Below, piece after piece: positions 23,897-31,635 of a stretch of DNA of 64,000 nt. Made by a program: the position numbers and the translations under genes. How positions within the stretch are numbered: the first letter of the stretch is position 1; each line of letters begins with the position of its first letter. Source of the stretch: an uncultured Lachnospiraceae bacterium (lineage in GTDB: Bacteria; Bacillota; Clostridia; Lachnospirales; Lachnospiraceae); contig CAJTVQ010000021.1 of NCBI GenBank assembly GCA_910579935.1, positions 1 to 64,000 of the forward strand. The letters run 5' to 3'. Below the pieces are notes generated by a model. It saw only the letters and a list, made by a program, of their open reading frames with translations, was not told the DNA's origin and searched no databases.

Positions 23897-24590
23897 CCAT
23901 TTTATACCCCACTCCCCATATTGTTTTAATGTATTTCGGATGCTCCACCGTGTCATTCATCTTTTCACGCAGATGCCGGATGTGGACGGTGATCGTATTG
24001 TTGCTCTTGCTGTAATACTCATCCTTCCAAATCTCATGGAACAGCATTTCGGCGCTCACCACCTCGCCTTTGTGCTCCAGCAGAATCCGCAGTATCTCAA
24101 ATTCCGTGGGCGTCAGTACCAGTTCCTTTTCATTCAGCATACACTCATGCGTCTTCACATCCATGACCAGGCCGGAATGTTCTATCACCGACTCCTGTGC
24201 TTCCGCCGGCTGGGGCTGGTTATATCTTTTATACCTTCTCAGCTGCGCCTTTACCCTTGCCACCATCTCCAGCGGCCGGAACGGTTTCGTTATATAATCA
24301 TCAGCCCCCAGCGACAAGCCGGTAATCTTATCAATCTCTTCATCCTTCGCCGTCAGCATGATGATCGGATAATGATAAGCTTCCCTGATATGCCGGCAAA
24401 GTGCAAACCCGTTGACATCCGGCAGCATAATATCCAAAATGGCCAGGTCGAGTTCCTCTTCTCTCAGAAACTCCAGCGCCTCACCCCCCGAATAAAATTT
24501 ATATACCTCATAATCCTCGTTTTTCAGATATACCTCGATCAGATCCGCAATTTCCGGTTCATCATCCACGATTGCTATCCTGTCCGCCAT
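23889..24590 (-). CDS. vanR: VanR-type response regulator
   Basis: A 233-residue OmpR-family regulator. The receiver domain has D9/D10, phospho-acceptor D53 (AILDIMLPD), the conserved T of LTAKDEE and K of YITKPF. The C-terminal winged helix includes LTPTEFEILRILLEHKG and VHIRHLREKM. It should activate vanG-vanXY-vanT when phosphorylated by VanS. The ATG at 24590 follows AGAGG. It lies 35 bp after the cardiolipin synthase gene on the same strand, with no terminator between, so cls and vanRS may share a transcript. Confidence 0.94.
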   Translation of the reverse strand: MADRIAIVDDEPEIADLIEVYLKNEDYEVYKFYSGGEALEFLREEELDLAILDIMLPDVNGFALCRHIREAYHYPIIMLTAKDEEIDKITGLSLGADDYITKPFRPLEMVARVKAQLRRYKRYNQPQPAEAQESVIEHSGLVMDVKTHECMLNEKELVLTPTEFEILRILLEHKGEVVSAEMLFHEIWKDEYYSKSNNTITVHIRHLREKMNDTVEHPKYIKTIWGVGYKMDG

Positions 24591-24625
24591 ACAAAACCTC
24601 TCTTTCAAAACCCGGAAAACACTCC

Positions 24626-26092
24626 TTACAGCAGCGGCGACAAAAGCCGGCTCACCTGTTCCTTAAAACGGACGGGCAGGGGTCTCCCGATATAAAGATT
24701 CTTCGTAATCTGTTTGGAGACTTTTAAATCCTCCTCGAAGATTTCCCGCATCCGCCTCGCCATCCCCTCATTGTAAATCACCGCATTCACTTCAAAATTC
24801 AGTGCAAAACTGCGGATATCCATATTCGCCGTCCCATAGCAGAGCACTTTATCGTCTACCACCATTCCCTTCGCATGCAGAAAACCATTGTTGTAAGTAT
24901 AGCACTTTGCCCCTTCCATCACCAGGTCTCCGATATAAGAATAAGTCGCCCAGTATACAAACGGATGATCCGGTTTACAGGGAATCATCACATTCACCTC
25001 AATCCCCGAATGGACCGCAATCATCAACGCCGCCAGAATTGCCTCATCCGGGATGAAATAAGGCGTCTGAATATAAATGCTTTTTTTCGCCTTTCCGATC
25101 ATCCGCAGATAATTGTCCCTGACATTGCGGTATCTGGAATCCGGCCCGCTTGAAACGATCTGTACCTCACAGCGCTGTTCTGACTTCTTATTCTCACAGG
25201 CTGCATACTTATCTGTCATAAACAGATTTTCCTTGGAAGCATAATTCCAGTCCAGCGCAAACCTGAGTTCCAAAGATGCTACCGCCGAACCGGTAATACG
25301 CAGATGGGTATCCCGCCAATAACCGAACCGGTCATCCAGCCCGATATACTCTTTGCCGATATTAAACCCGCCCACGTAACCAACTTTTCCGTCAATCACC
25401 ACAATCTTCCTGTGGTTCCTGTAATTCATCCTCAGATGCAGCCGCCGCAGCAGAGCCGGAAAAAACTCCGAAGTTTTAATTCCCTGCCTGTTCAGTTCCT
25501 GCCAGCAGCTTTTTTTCACAAACCGCCCGCCCATGCCGTCATAAAGGATGCGCACTTCCACACCCTCCGCCGCCTTCTTCACAAGCACTTCTTTTATACT
25601 CTGAAACAGCACATCATTTTTAATAATGTAATACTGTATATGAATATACTTTTCCGCCCTCTGCATATCCTCCGTCAGAGCACGGAATTTCTCTTTCCCG
25701 TCCGTAAAAATATCAATATCGTTATCGTCCGTCAGCACGGCTCCCGACACTCCCAAATTATACATGACCAGATCAGAATACTCCGCAATTTCCGGACTCC
25801 TGCTTCCCAGCTCCTTCTTCTGAAGCCGGTATTCCTGCCTGCGTATCGCTTCGTTCAAATGGTCTTCGATTTCCTTAATGCGGAACATCCGCTTCTTATG
25901 CATATCCGTCCCAAGAAACAGATAAAATATAAATCCCAAAATCGGAATGAAATACAACAGCAGCAGCCAAGTCCACACCGACTGCGGCTCCCGCCTCTGA
26001 AAAAAGATAATCATAACCGCTAAAATAAAATTAATGAAAATCAGGTGGCTGAATACAAAGCCGACTCCCGTCCGGATTTCCTCCCAAACCAT
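24626..26092 (-). CDS. cls: Cardiolipin synthase
   Basis: A 488-residue phospholipase-D-type enzyme that joins two phosphatidylglycerol molecules into cardiolipin at the membrane. It has two N-terminal membrane segments, the PLD-N motif of the family (REPQSVWTWLLLLYFIPILG) and two HKD motifs: HRKIVVID (about residue 222) and HAKGMVVDD (about 400). Length and order match bacterial ClsA-type enzymes. It is the first gene after a strong sigma-A promoter and runs into vanR. Cardiolipin changes are known to affect susceptibility to some wall and membrane drugs, but a link to the vanG cluster is only inferred from position. Confidence 0.95.
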   Translation of the reverse strand: MVWEEIRTGVGFVFSHLIFINFILAVMIIFFQRREPQSVWTWLLLLYFIPILGFIFYLFLGTDMHKKRMFRIKEIEDHLNEAIRRQEYRLQKKELGSRSPEIAEYSDLVMYNLGVSGAVLTDDNDIDIFTDGKEKFRALTEDMQRAEKYIHIQYYIIKNDVLFQSIKEVLVKKAAEGVEVRILYDGMGGRFVKKSCWQELNRQGIKTSEFFPALLRRLHLRMNYRNHRKIVVIDGKVGYVGGFNIGKEYIGLDDRFGYWRDTHLRITGSAVASLELRFALDWNYASKENLFMTDKYAACENKKSEQRCEVQIVSSGPDSRYRNVRDNYLRMIGKAKKSIYIQTPYFIPDEAILAALMIAVHSGIEVNVMIPCKPDHPFVYWATYSYIGDLVMEGAKCYTYNNGFLHAKGMVVDDKVLCYGTANMDIRSFALNFEVNAVIYNEGMARRMREIFEEDLKVSKQITKNLYIGRPLPVRFKEQVSRLLSPLL

Positions 26093-26141
26093 AATCTTCT
26101 CCTCTTACTGCACAAAAAGCAGCTCCCGCTTCAATTTTCTC

Positions 26142-26170
26142 ATTATATATCATTCCCCTTTTTTCTTCAA
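26142..26170 (-). promoter_or_regulatory. Sigma-A promoter of cls (possibly also vanRS)
   Basis: Minus strand TTGAAG, 17 bp, TATAAT. It lies about 50 bp before the cls start. No separate good promoter is visible before vanR. Confidence 0.8.
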
Positions 26171-26318
26171 TATGATAAATCGCAGTCCGACGCATGAAAA
26201 TCATTTTTCAGTTTCCGCAGATGAAGAAATGGAAAAGGGACAAGCCGTAACAGGCAACGCTCCGGCCAAAGGGAGTTCGCGGCAGGTACCTGCTGATGGG
26301 GAGGGGTTCTCTGTCCCT

Positions 26319-26501
26319 GTTTTCCATGCTGCGTTTCCGGTGAAATTTTTCTTAGCAGAATATCAATACCGAAGGGGAACCGGCCACGGATGGCCGGTTC
26401 AGCCCGATGCGGCAGGGATGCCGCCTGAGGGCGGCCCGCAGCCTGGAAAAACTCCTGCTATTCTGCTTAGAAAAATCCACCGGAATAAGTGTATGGAAAA
26501 C
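26319..26501. repeat. Structured non-coding element with long inverted arms
   Basis: Left arm 26319-26362 and right arm 26459-26501 are imperfect inverted copies (ends GTTTTCCAT; inner TTTTTCT[T/A]AGCAGAATA). The 96-bp centre holds further hairpins: GAACCGGCCA/TGGCCGGTTC (26377-26400, perfect) and GCGGCA/TGCCGC (26409-26424). No gene fits here. This accounts for most of the 566-bp gene-free stretch 26093-26659. It could be a non-autonomous mobile element or a structured RNA. Confidence 0.7.
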
Positions 26502-26515
26502 GGGGAACAACCAAA

Positions 26516-26561
26516 CCGCCAAAACACTCCGACAGGGGCTTCCTCCTTCACCACCAAACAA
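26516..26561 (-). repeat. Dispersed repeat, copy A
   Basis: The minus strand contains TTGTTTGGTGGTGAAGGAG, CCCCTGTCGG and TTTGGCGG in the same order as 56328-56372 on the plus strand, with a few differences between blocks. It adjoins the right arm of the structured element at 26319-26501. It is not part of a recognisable gene. Confidence 0.7.
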
Positions 26562-26659
26562 CTGGAAATTCCCATGGGTCCGGCCGAATACCTCTTGCCT
26601 TATCATAAAAACAATGTTACAATTAATTTTACATAAATGAAGAACGAGGGAGGTACATT

Positions 26660-27136
26660 GTGAGTACAGGAACAATTGTTTTATTAGTAATTTTGGCCGT
26701 ATTGATCATAGCCGTCGCCGCGCTCTATTTCCTTGGCCGCAAGGCACAGAAAAAGCAGGCAGAGCAGCAGGAACAGATAGATGCCATGAAACAGACCGTT
26801 TCCATGCTAATCATTGATAAGAAACGGATGAAAATAAAAGATTCCGGGCTTCCGCAAGCCGTCATCGCCCAAACACCGAAAATGCTGCGCGGTTCCAAAC
26901 TCCCTATCGTAAAGGCAAAAGTCGGACCGCAGATCATGACTCTGGTGAGCGATGAAAAGATTTTCGACATGATTCCCGTTAAAAAGGAAGTCAAGGCAAC
27001 GGTCAGCGGCATTTACATTACGGATGTCAAGGGACTTCACGGGAAGCCGATCGCTGCTCCAAAGAAGAAAAAGGGCCGCTTCAGACAGGCCCTGGAAAAG
27101 GCACAGGAAAAAGCCGGAGCAAAGCCGATTAAATAA
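26660..27136 (+). CDS. Membrane-anchored protein, unknown function
   Basis: A 158-residue protein with one N-terminal membrane helix (about 5-24), a short charged coiled-coil-like stretch (29-60), a compact beta-rich middle with VKAKVGPQIMTLVSDEKIFDMIPV, and a very basic tail. The start is a GTG at 26660 with GGGAGG 6 nt upstream. I recall similar uncharacterised proteins in Lachnospiraceae but know no function. A terminator follows and the convergent DUF1934 gene lies beyond, so it is a single-gene unit. Confidence 0.78.
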   Translation: MSTGTIVLLVILAVLIIAVAALYFLGRKAQKKQAEQQEQIDAMKQTVSMLIIDKKRMKIKDSGLPQAVIAQTPKMLRGSKLPIVKAKVGPQIMTLVSDEKIFDMIPVKKEVKATVSGIYITDVKGLHGKPIAAPKKKKGRFRQALEKAQEKAGAKPIK

Positions 27137-27160
27137 GGAACCATCCGTCATAGCACGCAA

Positions 27161-27200
27161 AAAGAGATTGTCAGCCATAACGGCAGGCAATCTCTTCTTT
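27161..27200 (+). terminator. Terminator between convergent genes
   Basis: AAAGAGATTG and CAATCTCTT pair around a 17-nt loop, followed by CTTTAT. On the minus strand the stem is followed by TTTGCGTGC, so it works best for the plus-strand gene. Confidence 0.7.
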
Positions 27201-27215
27201 ATGTGCAGTTCTGTA

Positions 27216-27665
27216 CTAACGCAGCGCAAAGCCGTCTCCGTCCTTTGAACGGATATCCACCTTAATGCTGCAATCCGCAAAATGTTCATAATTGACTTCC
27301 AAAGAATAATCCACATCCACTACGATCCGGTTTTCTTCTTCTTTATAATTCACGCTCTTCGCATCGATTCCAATCAGGATATCTCCGTAAGGCGTGGAAT
27401 AATTCGCCATATTTTTTTTATTTTCCTCAAAAATCATATGTACGTTCACCAGACCTTTCTTTGTTAAGTCCAGTGAGTGATCCTTGAATTTCAAAATACT
27501 TTTCGTGCTTTCTGCAAACCCTTCCGCCGCTTCGTCAAATATGACATAATGACTGTCATTCCGTTTATAATACTCCGCCGGCAGAATTGTTTCTATTTTA
27601 TCCCCATCCATGGCTGCCGCATCAAACTGCAGGCCGCGCAGAGATAATAATACTTCTTTCGTCAT
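27216..27665 (-). CDS. DUF1934 family protein
   Basis: A 149-residue beta-barrel-like (lipocalin-type) cytoplasmic protein of DUF1934, related to B. subtilis YwiB. It shows the YKRNDSHYVIFDEA and STPYGDILIGIDAKSV segments typical of the family. The function is unknown. The ATG at 27665 follows AAAGGCGG; an upstream in-frame start would add seven unsupported residues. It lies 55 bp after murI on the same strand, a common neighbourhood in Clostridia. Confidence 0.88.
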   Translation of the reverse strand: MTKEVLLSLRGLQFDAAAMDGDKIETILPAEYYKRNDSHYVIFDEAAEGFAESTKSILKFKDHSLDLTKKGLVNVHMIFEENKKNMANYSTPYGDILIGIDAKSVNYKEEENRIVVDVDYSLEVNYEHFADCSIKVDIRSKDGDGFALR

Positions 27666-27720
27666 GTCATAACCGCCTTTCCTCACCTTGTATACTGTCT
27701 GTTGTTTTCAGCTGTTTCGG

Positions 27721-28563
27721 TCAATAATCCTCGATATTGATCTTCTTTGCCGAAAGGATCCCGTATTTCAATATGGAATTGGCAAAGGTCTGGAACTTAT
27801 CCGCCATATCGCTGACATAAAAACGATAGCGGTTGCCTCCCAATTCCGGTCCCTTCTCATTCAGCAGATTTTCGTCAGCCAGAAGCGCTTTCAATTCCCT
27901 GGCCGTTTCATAAGCCGGATTTACCAGCGTCACGCTTTCTCCCATAATTTTTCCCACCGTAGAACGGATCAGCGGATAGTGGGTACAGCCCAGAATCAGC
28001 GTATCAATATCACTGTCTATCAAACTGCCTAAATATCTGTTTGCAATCTCGTCCGTCACGGGATCCTGCCAAAGCCCTTCCTCCACCAGCGGTACAAACA
28101 AAGGACAGGCCTTACCCATTACTGTAATATCCGGATCGATTTCCTTTATATATGTAGAGTAAATATGACTCCCGATGGTTCCTTCCGTACCTATCACACC
28201 TATCCTGCCGTTCCGCGTAGCCTCCGCTGCCGCTTTTGCTCCAGGCTTCACCACACCGATCAGCGGTATATCTATTTCCTTTTCAATTTCATCCAGCGCA
28301 TAGGCGCTTGCCGTATTGCAGGCAGCCACAATTGCTTTTACCTTCTGTTCCTGAAGGAAGTGAACGATCTGCCTGGAAAATTTTGTGATTGTTTCCTTCG
28401 ACTTACTGCCGTAGGGAACCCTCGCCGTATCCCCGAAATATACGATTTTCTCGTTCGGAATCTGCCGCATGATTTCCCTCGCGACAGTAAGACCGCCCAC
28501 TCCGGAATCAAATATCCCTACCGGAGCGTCACACAACCCATCTCTTTCTCTTGTTAACGACAT
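27721..28563 (-). CDS. murI: Glutamate racemase
   Basis: A 280-residue cofactor-independent racemase that supplies D-Glu for peptidoglycan. The N-terminal PVGIFDSGVGGLTVARE, the first catalytic cysteine in VAACNTASA and the second in LGCTHYPLI are all present, along with GDTARVPYGSKS. The length is as expected. It works with ddl and murF elsewhere in the window. It lies between a small exported protein and the DUF1934 gene on the same strand. Confidence 0.97.
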   Translation of the reverse strand: MSLTRERDGLCDAPVGIFDSGVGGLTVAREIMRQIPNEKIVYFGDTARVPYGSKSKETITKFSRQIVHFLQEQKVKAIVAACNTASAYALDEIEKEIDIPLIGVVKPGAKAAAEATRNGRIGVIGTEGTIGSHIYSTYIKEIDPDITVMGKACPLFVPLVEEGLWQDPVTDEIANRYLGSLIDSDIDTLILGCTHYPLIRSTVGKIMGESVTLVNPAYETARELKALLADENLLNEKGPELGGNRYRFYVSDMADKFQTFANSILKYGILSAKKINIEDY

Positions 28564-28649
28564 GATTGCTTCCCTTGCTTTCTACTTTCTCAATTTCCGG
28601 CATGTCTGCCGTCTGTCCTGCGGCTCCTGCCCTGAATTTCCGTCCTATT

Positions 28650-28961
28650 CTACTTCCGCAGCCATTCCAGCAGCCGGCTCTTCACCTGTACATGCTCCGG
28701 CCCTGCTTCGCAGATACGGGTATAAATATCCGGCTCCTGCATATTGCCGTCCCAAACGGGAACCCCGCTTGTTTCGCCGCTGTTTTGTCCCATGCCGATG
28801 CCATCCTGATTCTTACGGATTTCCCGTTCCCCTTCCGGTTCCTCCCCCTGCACATATTCCACCTTACAGACATCCTGAACAAAGCACAGATCGGGATACA
28901 CCATACCCCAAAATCCTGCGGCTGCAAACAATAAGATTCCCGCTTCCCATAATTTTTTCAT
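28650..28961 (-). CDS. Small exported protein, unknown function
   Basis: A 103-residue protein with a signal peptide or membrane anchor at residues 1-22 and a charged remainder, including a stretch EGEREIRKNQDGIGMG and a C-terminal VKSRLLEWLRK. An AGGAGAAGCAGG ribosome binding site precedes the ATG. I do not recognise it. It is 86 bp upstream of murI and probably co-transcribed. A wall-related role would only be a guess from position. Confidence 0.6.
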   Translation of the reverse strand: MKKLWEAGILLFAAAGFWGMVYPDLCFVQDVCKVEYVQGEEPEGEREIRKNQDGIGMGQNSGETSGVPVWDGNMQEPDIYTRICEAGPEHVQVKSRLLEWLRK

Positions 28962-29069
28962 CCTGCTTCTCCTATCATTTTAACACTTTATGATAGAAAA
29001 AGTCTTGCCAGTTTTCGCCTTTTTATACCGGCCGCCATAAGGACCGTAAAGTTATTTAAAAGCCGTTCC

Positions 29070-29756
29070 TCACTTCTGCCTGCTGTCCAAACGTATCTGT
29101 TTCATAATGGACCGCTCCTGATTGTCAATATGGATCCTCGCCGCCTCCGCCGCTGCCGCACTGTCTTTTGCCATAATGCTTTCATATATCATTCTATGCT
29201 CTTCGATCAGCTTTTCATGCTGGCTTTCATCTTTTATATATTCAAAGCGGTAACGGTACATCTGCTCTGCCAGATTGTTCACCAGCTGCACCAGTCTCTG
29301 ATTGCCGGTAGCCGCCACTATAATATCATGCAGTGCGACATCCGCCGTGGCAATTACCGTGGCCTCCTTCGTCTTCGTCGCCCTCTCAAATTCCCCGCAG
29401 GCGGCAGCAAGCTGCTCTTTTTCCTCTTCCGTGATCCGTTCACAGGCAAGCTCCGCACAGAGAGCATCCAGCGCCCGCCGTACCTCCAGCACGTCTTTTA
29501 AACTCTTCTCCGTAATCTGCGCCACCTCTGCCCCCCGGCGCGGAATCATCGTTACCAGTCCCTCCAGTTCTAGTTTGCGGATGGCTTCCCGAATCGGTGT
29601 CCGGCTTACTCCCAGCCTGTTTGCCAGATGAATCTCCATCAGGCGCTCGCCCGGTTTCAGTTCCCCCGTCAGTATCGCCTTCCGCAGCGTATTGAATACC
29701 ACATCACGCAGCGGCAAAAACTCATCCATATTCACTTGCAGACTATCCTTCCCCAT
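29070..29756 (-). CDS. GntR family regulator, FadR/FCD type
   Basis: A 228-residue transcription factor. The winged helix-turn-helix is at about 14-78 (LKPGERLMEIHLANRLGVSRTPIREAIRKLELEGLV), and the all-helical FCD ligand-binding domain at about 85-215 includes EVRRALDALCAELA and metal-type His residues (DVALHDIIV, LIEEHRMI). Ligand and targets are unknown. It begins 7 bp after ispE, so it is in the ispE transcript, which is an unusual neighbour for such a regulator. Confidence 0.92.
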   Translation of the reverse strand: MGKDSLQVNMDEFLPLRDVVFNTLRKAILTGELKPGERLMEIHLANRLGVSRTPIREAIRKLELEGLVTMIPRRGAEVAQITEKSLKDVLEVRRALDALCAELACERITEEEKEQLAAACGEFERATKTKEATVIATADVALHDIIVAATGNQRLVQLVNNLAEQMYRYRFEYIKDESQHEKLIEEHRMIYESIMAKDSAAAAEAARIHIDNQERSIMKQIRLDSRQK

Positions 29757-29763
29757 ATATCTT

Positions 29764-30660
29764 TCACTCCACTTCCGCCCTTTTTGTCAACGCTGCCGTG
29801 AACAGCTGCCCTGCCAGTCCTGCCTTTTTCAGCTTAAACAGCCGCAGCGCCTCTCCTGCCGCTTCCTCTGTCCGGAATACCCCGAACACCGTAGGTCCGC
29901 TGCCGCTCATCAGCGCATTAACGGCTCCGTTTTCTTTCATAAAATCCTTGATTTCCTGAATCACTGGATATTTCTTTATCGTCACCGTTTCCAGCACATT
30001 TTCCATTCTCTGCACGATACCTTCTAAATCCCCGGCCTCTATCGCGGCCCGCATACCGTCAATATCGGGATGCTGACGCAGCTCATTTGCATGAAGGTTT
30101 TCATAGACATACCTGGTGGATACATCCATATCCGGCTTAGCGATCAGCAGAAAACAGTCCGGTGCATCGGGCAGCTTCGTCAGCGCCTCCCCGATTCCCT
30201 CCGCCAGTGCCGTCCCGCCCTGAATGCAGTACGGAACATCCGCACCGATCTTCACCGCCAGCACACACATTTCTTCCTCTGTCATACCAAGCCCGAACAA
30301 CTCATTCATTCCGCGGAACACCGCCGCCGCATCCGTGCTTCCTCCGGCCATTCCCGCAGCCATGGGTATCCTTTTGCACAATTCTATCTTTATGCCCTCT
30401 TTTATCCCGTATGTATCCGCCAGCAGCTTCGCCGCCTTATAAACCAGATTGCTTTCATCCCCCGGAAGTTCTTCCCGATCCGTAACTACCGCAATCCCTT
30501 CCTCTGTCTTCGTAAATGTCAGGATATCGTACAGACTCACCGTCTGCATGATCATCTTTACCTCATGATATCCGTCTTCCCTCCGCCTCAACACGTCCAA
30601 ACCCAGATTGATCTTTGCGTAGGCCCTTTTTACAAGGGTATTTTCATTTTCCGCAGCCAT
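29764..30660 (-). CDS. ispE: 4-diphosphocytidyl-2-C-methyl-D-erythritol kinase
   Basis: A 298-residue GHMP kinase of the non-mevalonate isoprenoid pathway. It has KRAYAKINLGLDVL at the N-terminus, the ATP-binding PMAAGMAGGSTDAAAVFRG and the C-terminal ALMSGSGPTVFGVF. The ATG at 30660 has GGGAGG 6 nt upstream; an in-frame start 18 nt earlier does not. It has a near-perfect sigma-A promoter at 30702-30730 and is followed by a GntR regulator. Undecaprenyl phosphate for wall synthesis depends on this pathway. Confidence 0.97.
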   Translation of the reverse strand: MAAENENTLVKRAYAKINLGLDVLRRREDGYHEVKMIMQTVSLYDILTFTKTEEGIAVVTDREELPGDESNLVYKAAKLLADTYGIKEGIKIELCKRIPMAAGMAGGSTDAAAVFRGMNELFGLGMTEEEMCVLAVKIGADVPYCIQGGTALAEGIGEALTKLPDAPDCFLLIAKPDMDVSTRYVYENLHANELRQHPDIDGMRAAIEAGDLEGIVQRMENVLETVTIKKYPVIQEIKDFMKENGAVNALMSGSGPTVFGVFRTEEAAGEALRLFKLKKAGLAGQLFTAALTKRAEVE

Positions 30661-30701
30661 ATTGTACCTCCCTTGCATTTTGTATACATGGATTGTATTT
30701 C

Positions 30702-30730
30702 ATTATATACAATGTGAAATCATTCGTCAA
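30702..30730 (-). promoter_or_regulatory. Sigma-A promoter of ispE
   Basis: Minus strand TTGACG, 17 bp, TATAAT, about 40 bp before the start codon. Confidence 0.87.
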
Positions 30731-30810
30731 TGCCCATCCGGGCCGGTCCATGGAAATTGGTTTCCATGACCCCCTCTCCGGGAACTTAATAAAATTTTAA
30801 TCTTTCTCCC

Positions 30811-30838
30811 TTATCAATCTACTGTGTCCTGCCGATAT
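30811..30838 (+). promoter_or_regulatory. Possible sigma-28 (SigD) type promoter
   Basis: GCCGATAT at 30831-30838 matches 7 of 8 of the sigma-28 -10 (GCCGATAA). The -35 (TTATC at 30811-30815) only partly resembles TAAA. It lies about 70 bp before the plus-strand gene at 30911. No flagellar genes lie in the window. Confidence 0.35.
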
Positions 30839-30910
30839 ATATAGCAAAGATGGGGATATTTTCCTCAAAAGTAACTAAAAAAATCCACATATTCCAAGGA
30901 GGGTAACGCA

Positions 30911-31534
30911 ATGAGTGTAAATGGAGTTACAGGCAACAGCGGTGCTGCCGATTTATACGGCACATATAACACAACATCATCCAGGACGGCTGAAAAAACA
31001 GAAACAACCAAGACCGATAACAATAAATCCGGTGTTGTTTATGAGCCTTCAACAAATGCTTCCAGCACCACAAACAAAACCGAGAAAAAGTATGTACAGA
31101 ACACTGCTTTAGTTGAAAAAATGAAAGCAGATGCCGAAGCTCGTACTTCCCAGTTAAAGAGTCTGGTTGAGCAGATGATTTCCAAACAGGGAAAGACTTT
31201 GGGACAGGCGGACAGCATTTGGAGTTTCCTTGCAGGCGGTAATTTCACCGTGGATGCGGCTACCAAAGCACAGGCACAGAAGGACATCGCAGACGACGGT
31301 TACTGGGGCGTTGAGCAGACATCCAGCCGTATTGTTGATTTCGCGACCGCACTGACAGGCGGCGATCCGGATCAGATTGAAAAAATGCGCGCTGCTTTTG
31401 AAAAGGGTTTCAAAAATGCTACCAGCACATGGGGAAAGACTCTGCCGGATATCAGCCAGAGAACCTATGAGGCAGTTATGGAGAAATTCGATAAGCTGGC
31501 AGAACAGGCAAACTCTGTCGGGATTGTTGAATAA
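30911..31534 (+). CDS. Conserved hypothetical protein, perhaps motility-linked
   Basis: A 207-residue soluble protein with no signal peptide. The first 60 residues are Thr/Ser/Asn-rich and look disordered. The rest is helical, with DDGYWGVEQTSSRIVDF and ALTGGDPDQIEKMRAAFEKG, a pattern I associate with uncharacterised proteins found widely in bacteria (DUF5610-like, from memory). AAGGAGGG precedes the ATG. It forms a single-gene unit with a strong terminator. A GCCGATAT sequence upstream suggests sigma-28 control, but this is weak evidence. Confidence 0.75.
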   Translation: MSVNGVTGNSGAADLYGTYNTTSSRTAEKTETTKTDNNKSGVVYEPSTNASSTTNKTEKKYVQNTALVEKMKADAEARTSQLKSLVEQMISKQGKTLGQADSIWSFLAGGNFTVDAATKAQAQKDIADDGYWGVEQTSSRIVDFATALTGGDPDQIEKMRAAFEKGFKNATSTWGKTLPDISQRTYEAVMEKFDKLAEQANSVGIVE

Positions 31535-31575
31535 GCAGTTCTGCAGGTTTTCTAAATGAACCAACGCAGTCAAAT

Positions 31576-31613
31576 AAAAACAGGCATCCTTCAAACAGGA
31601 GGCCTGTTTTTAT
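31576..31613 (+). terminator. Bidirectional terminator
   Basis: AAAAACAGGC and GCCTGTTTTT flank a 16-nt loop, with T runs on both strands. It serves the plus-strand gene and the convergent chaperone gene. Confidence 0.92.
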
Positions 31614-31635
31614 ATTCTGTAGATTCCGCCGCCTC

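Noticed and set aside
26034..26675. Short frames on both strands across the structured element
   Set aside because: They run through strong inverted repeats and have no ribosome binding site or family resemblance; the region is better read as non-coding.
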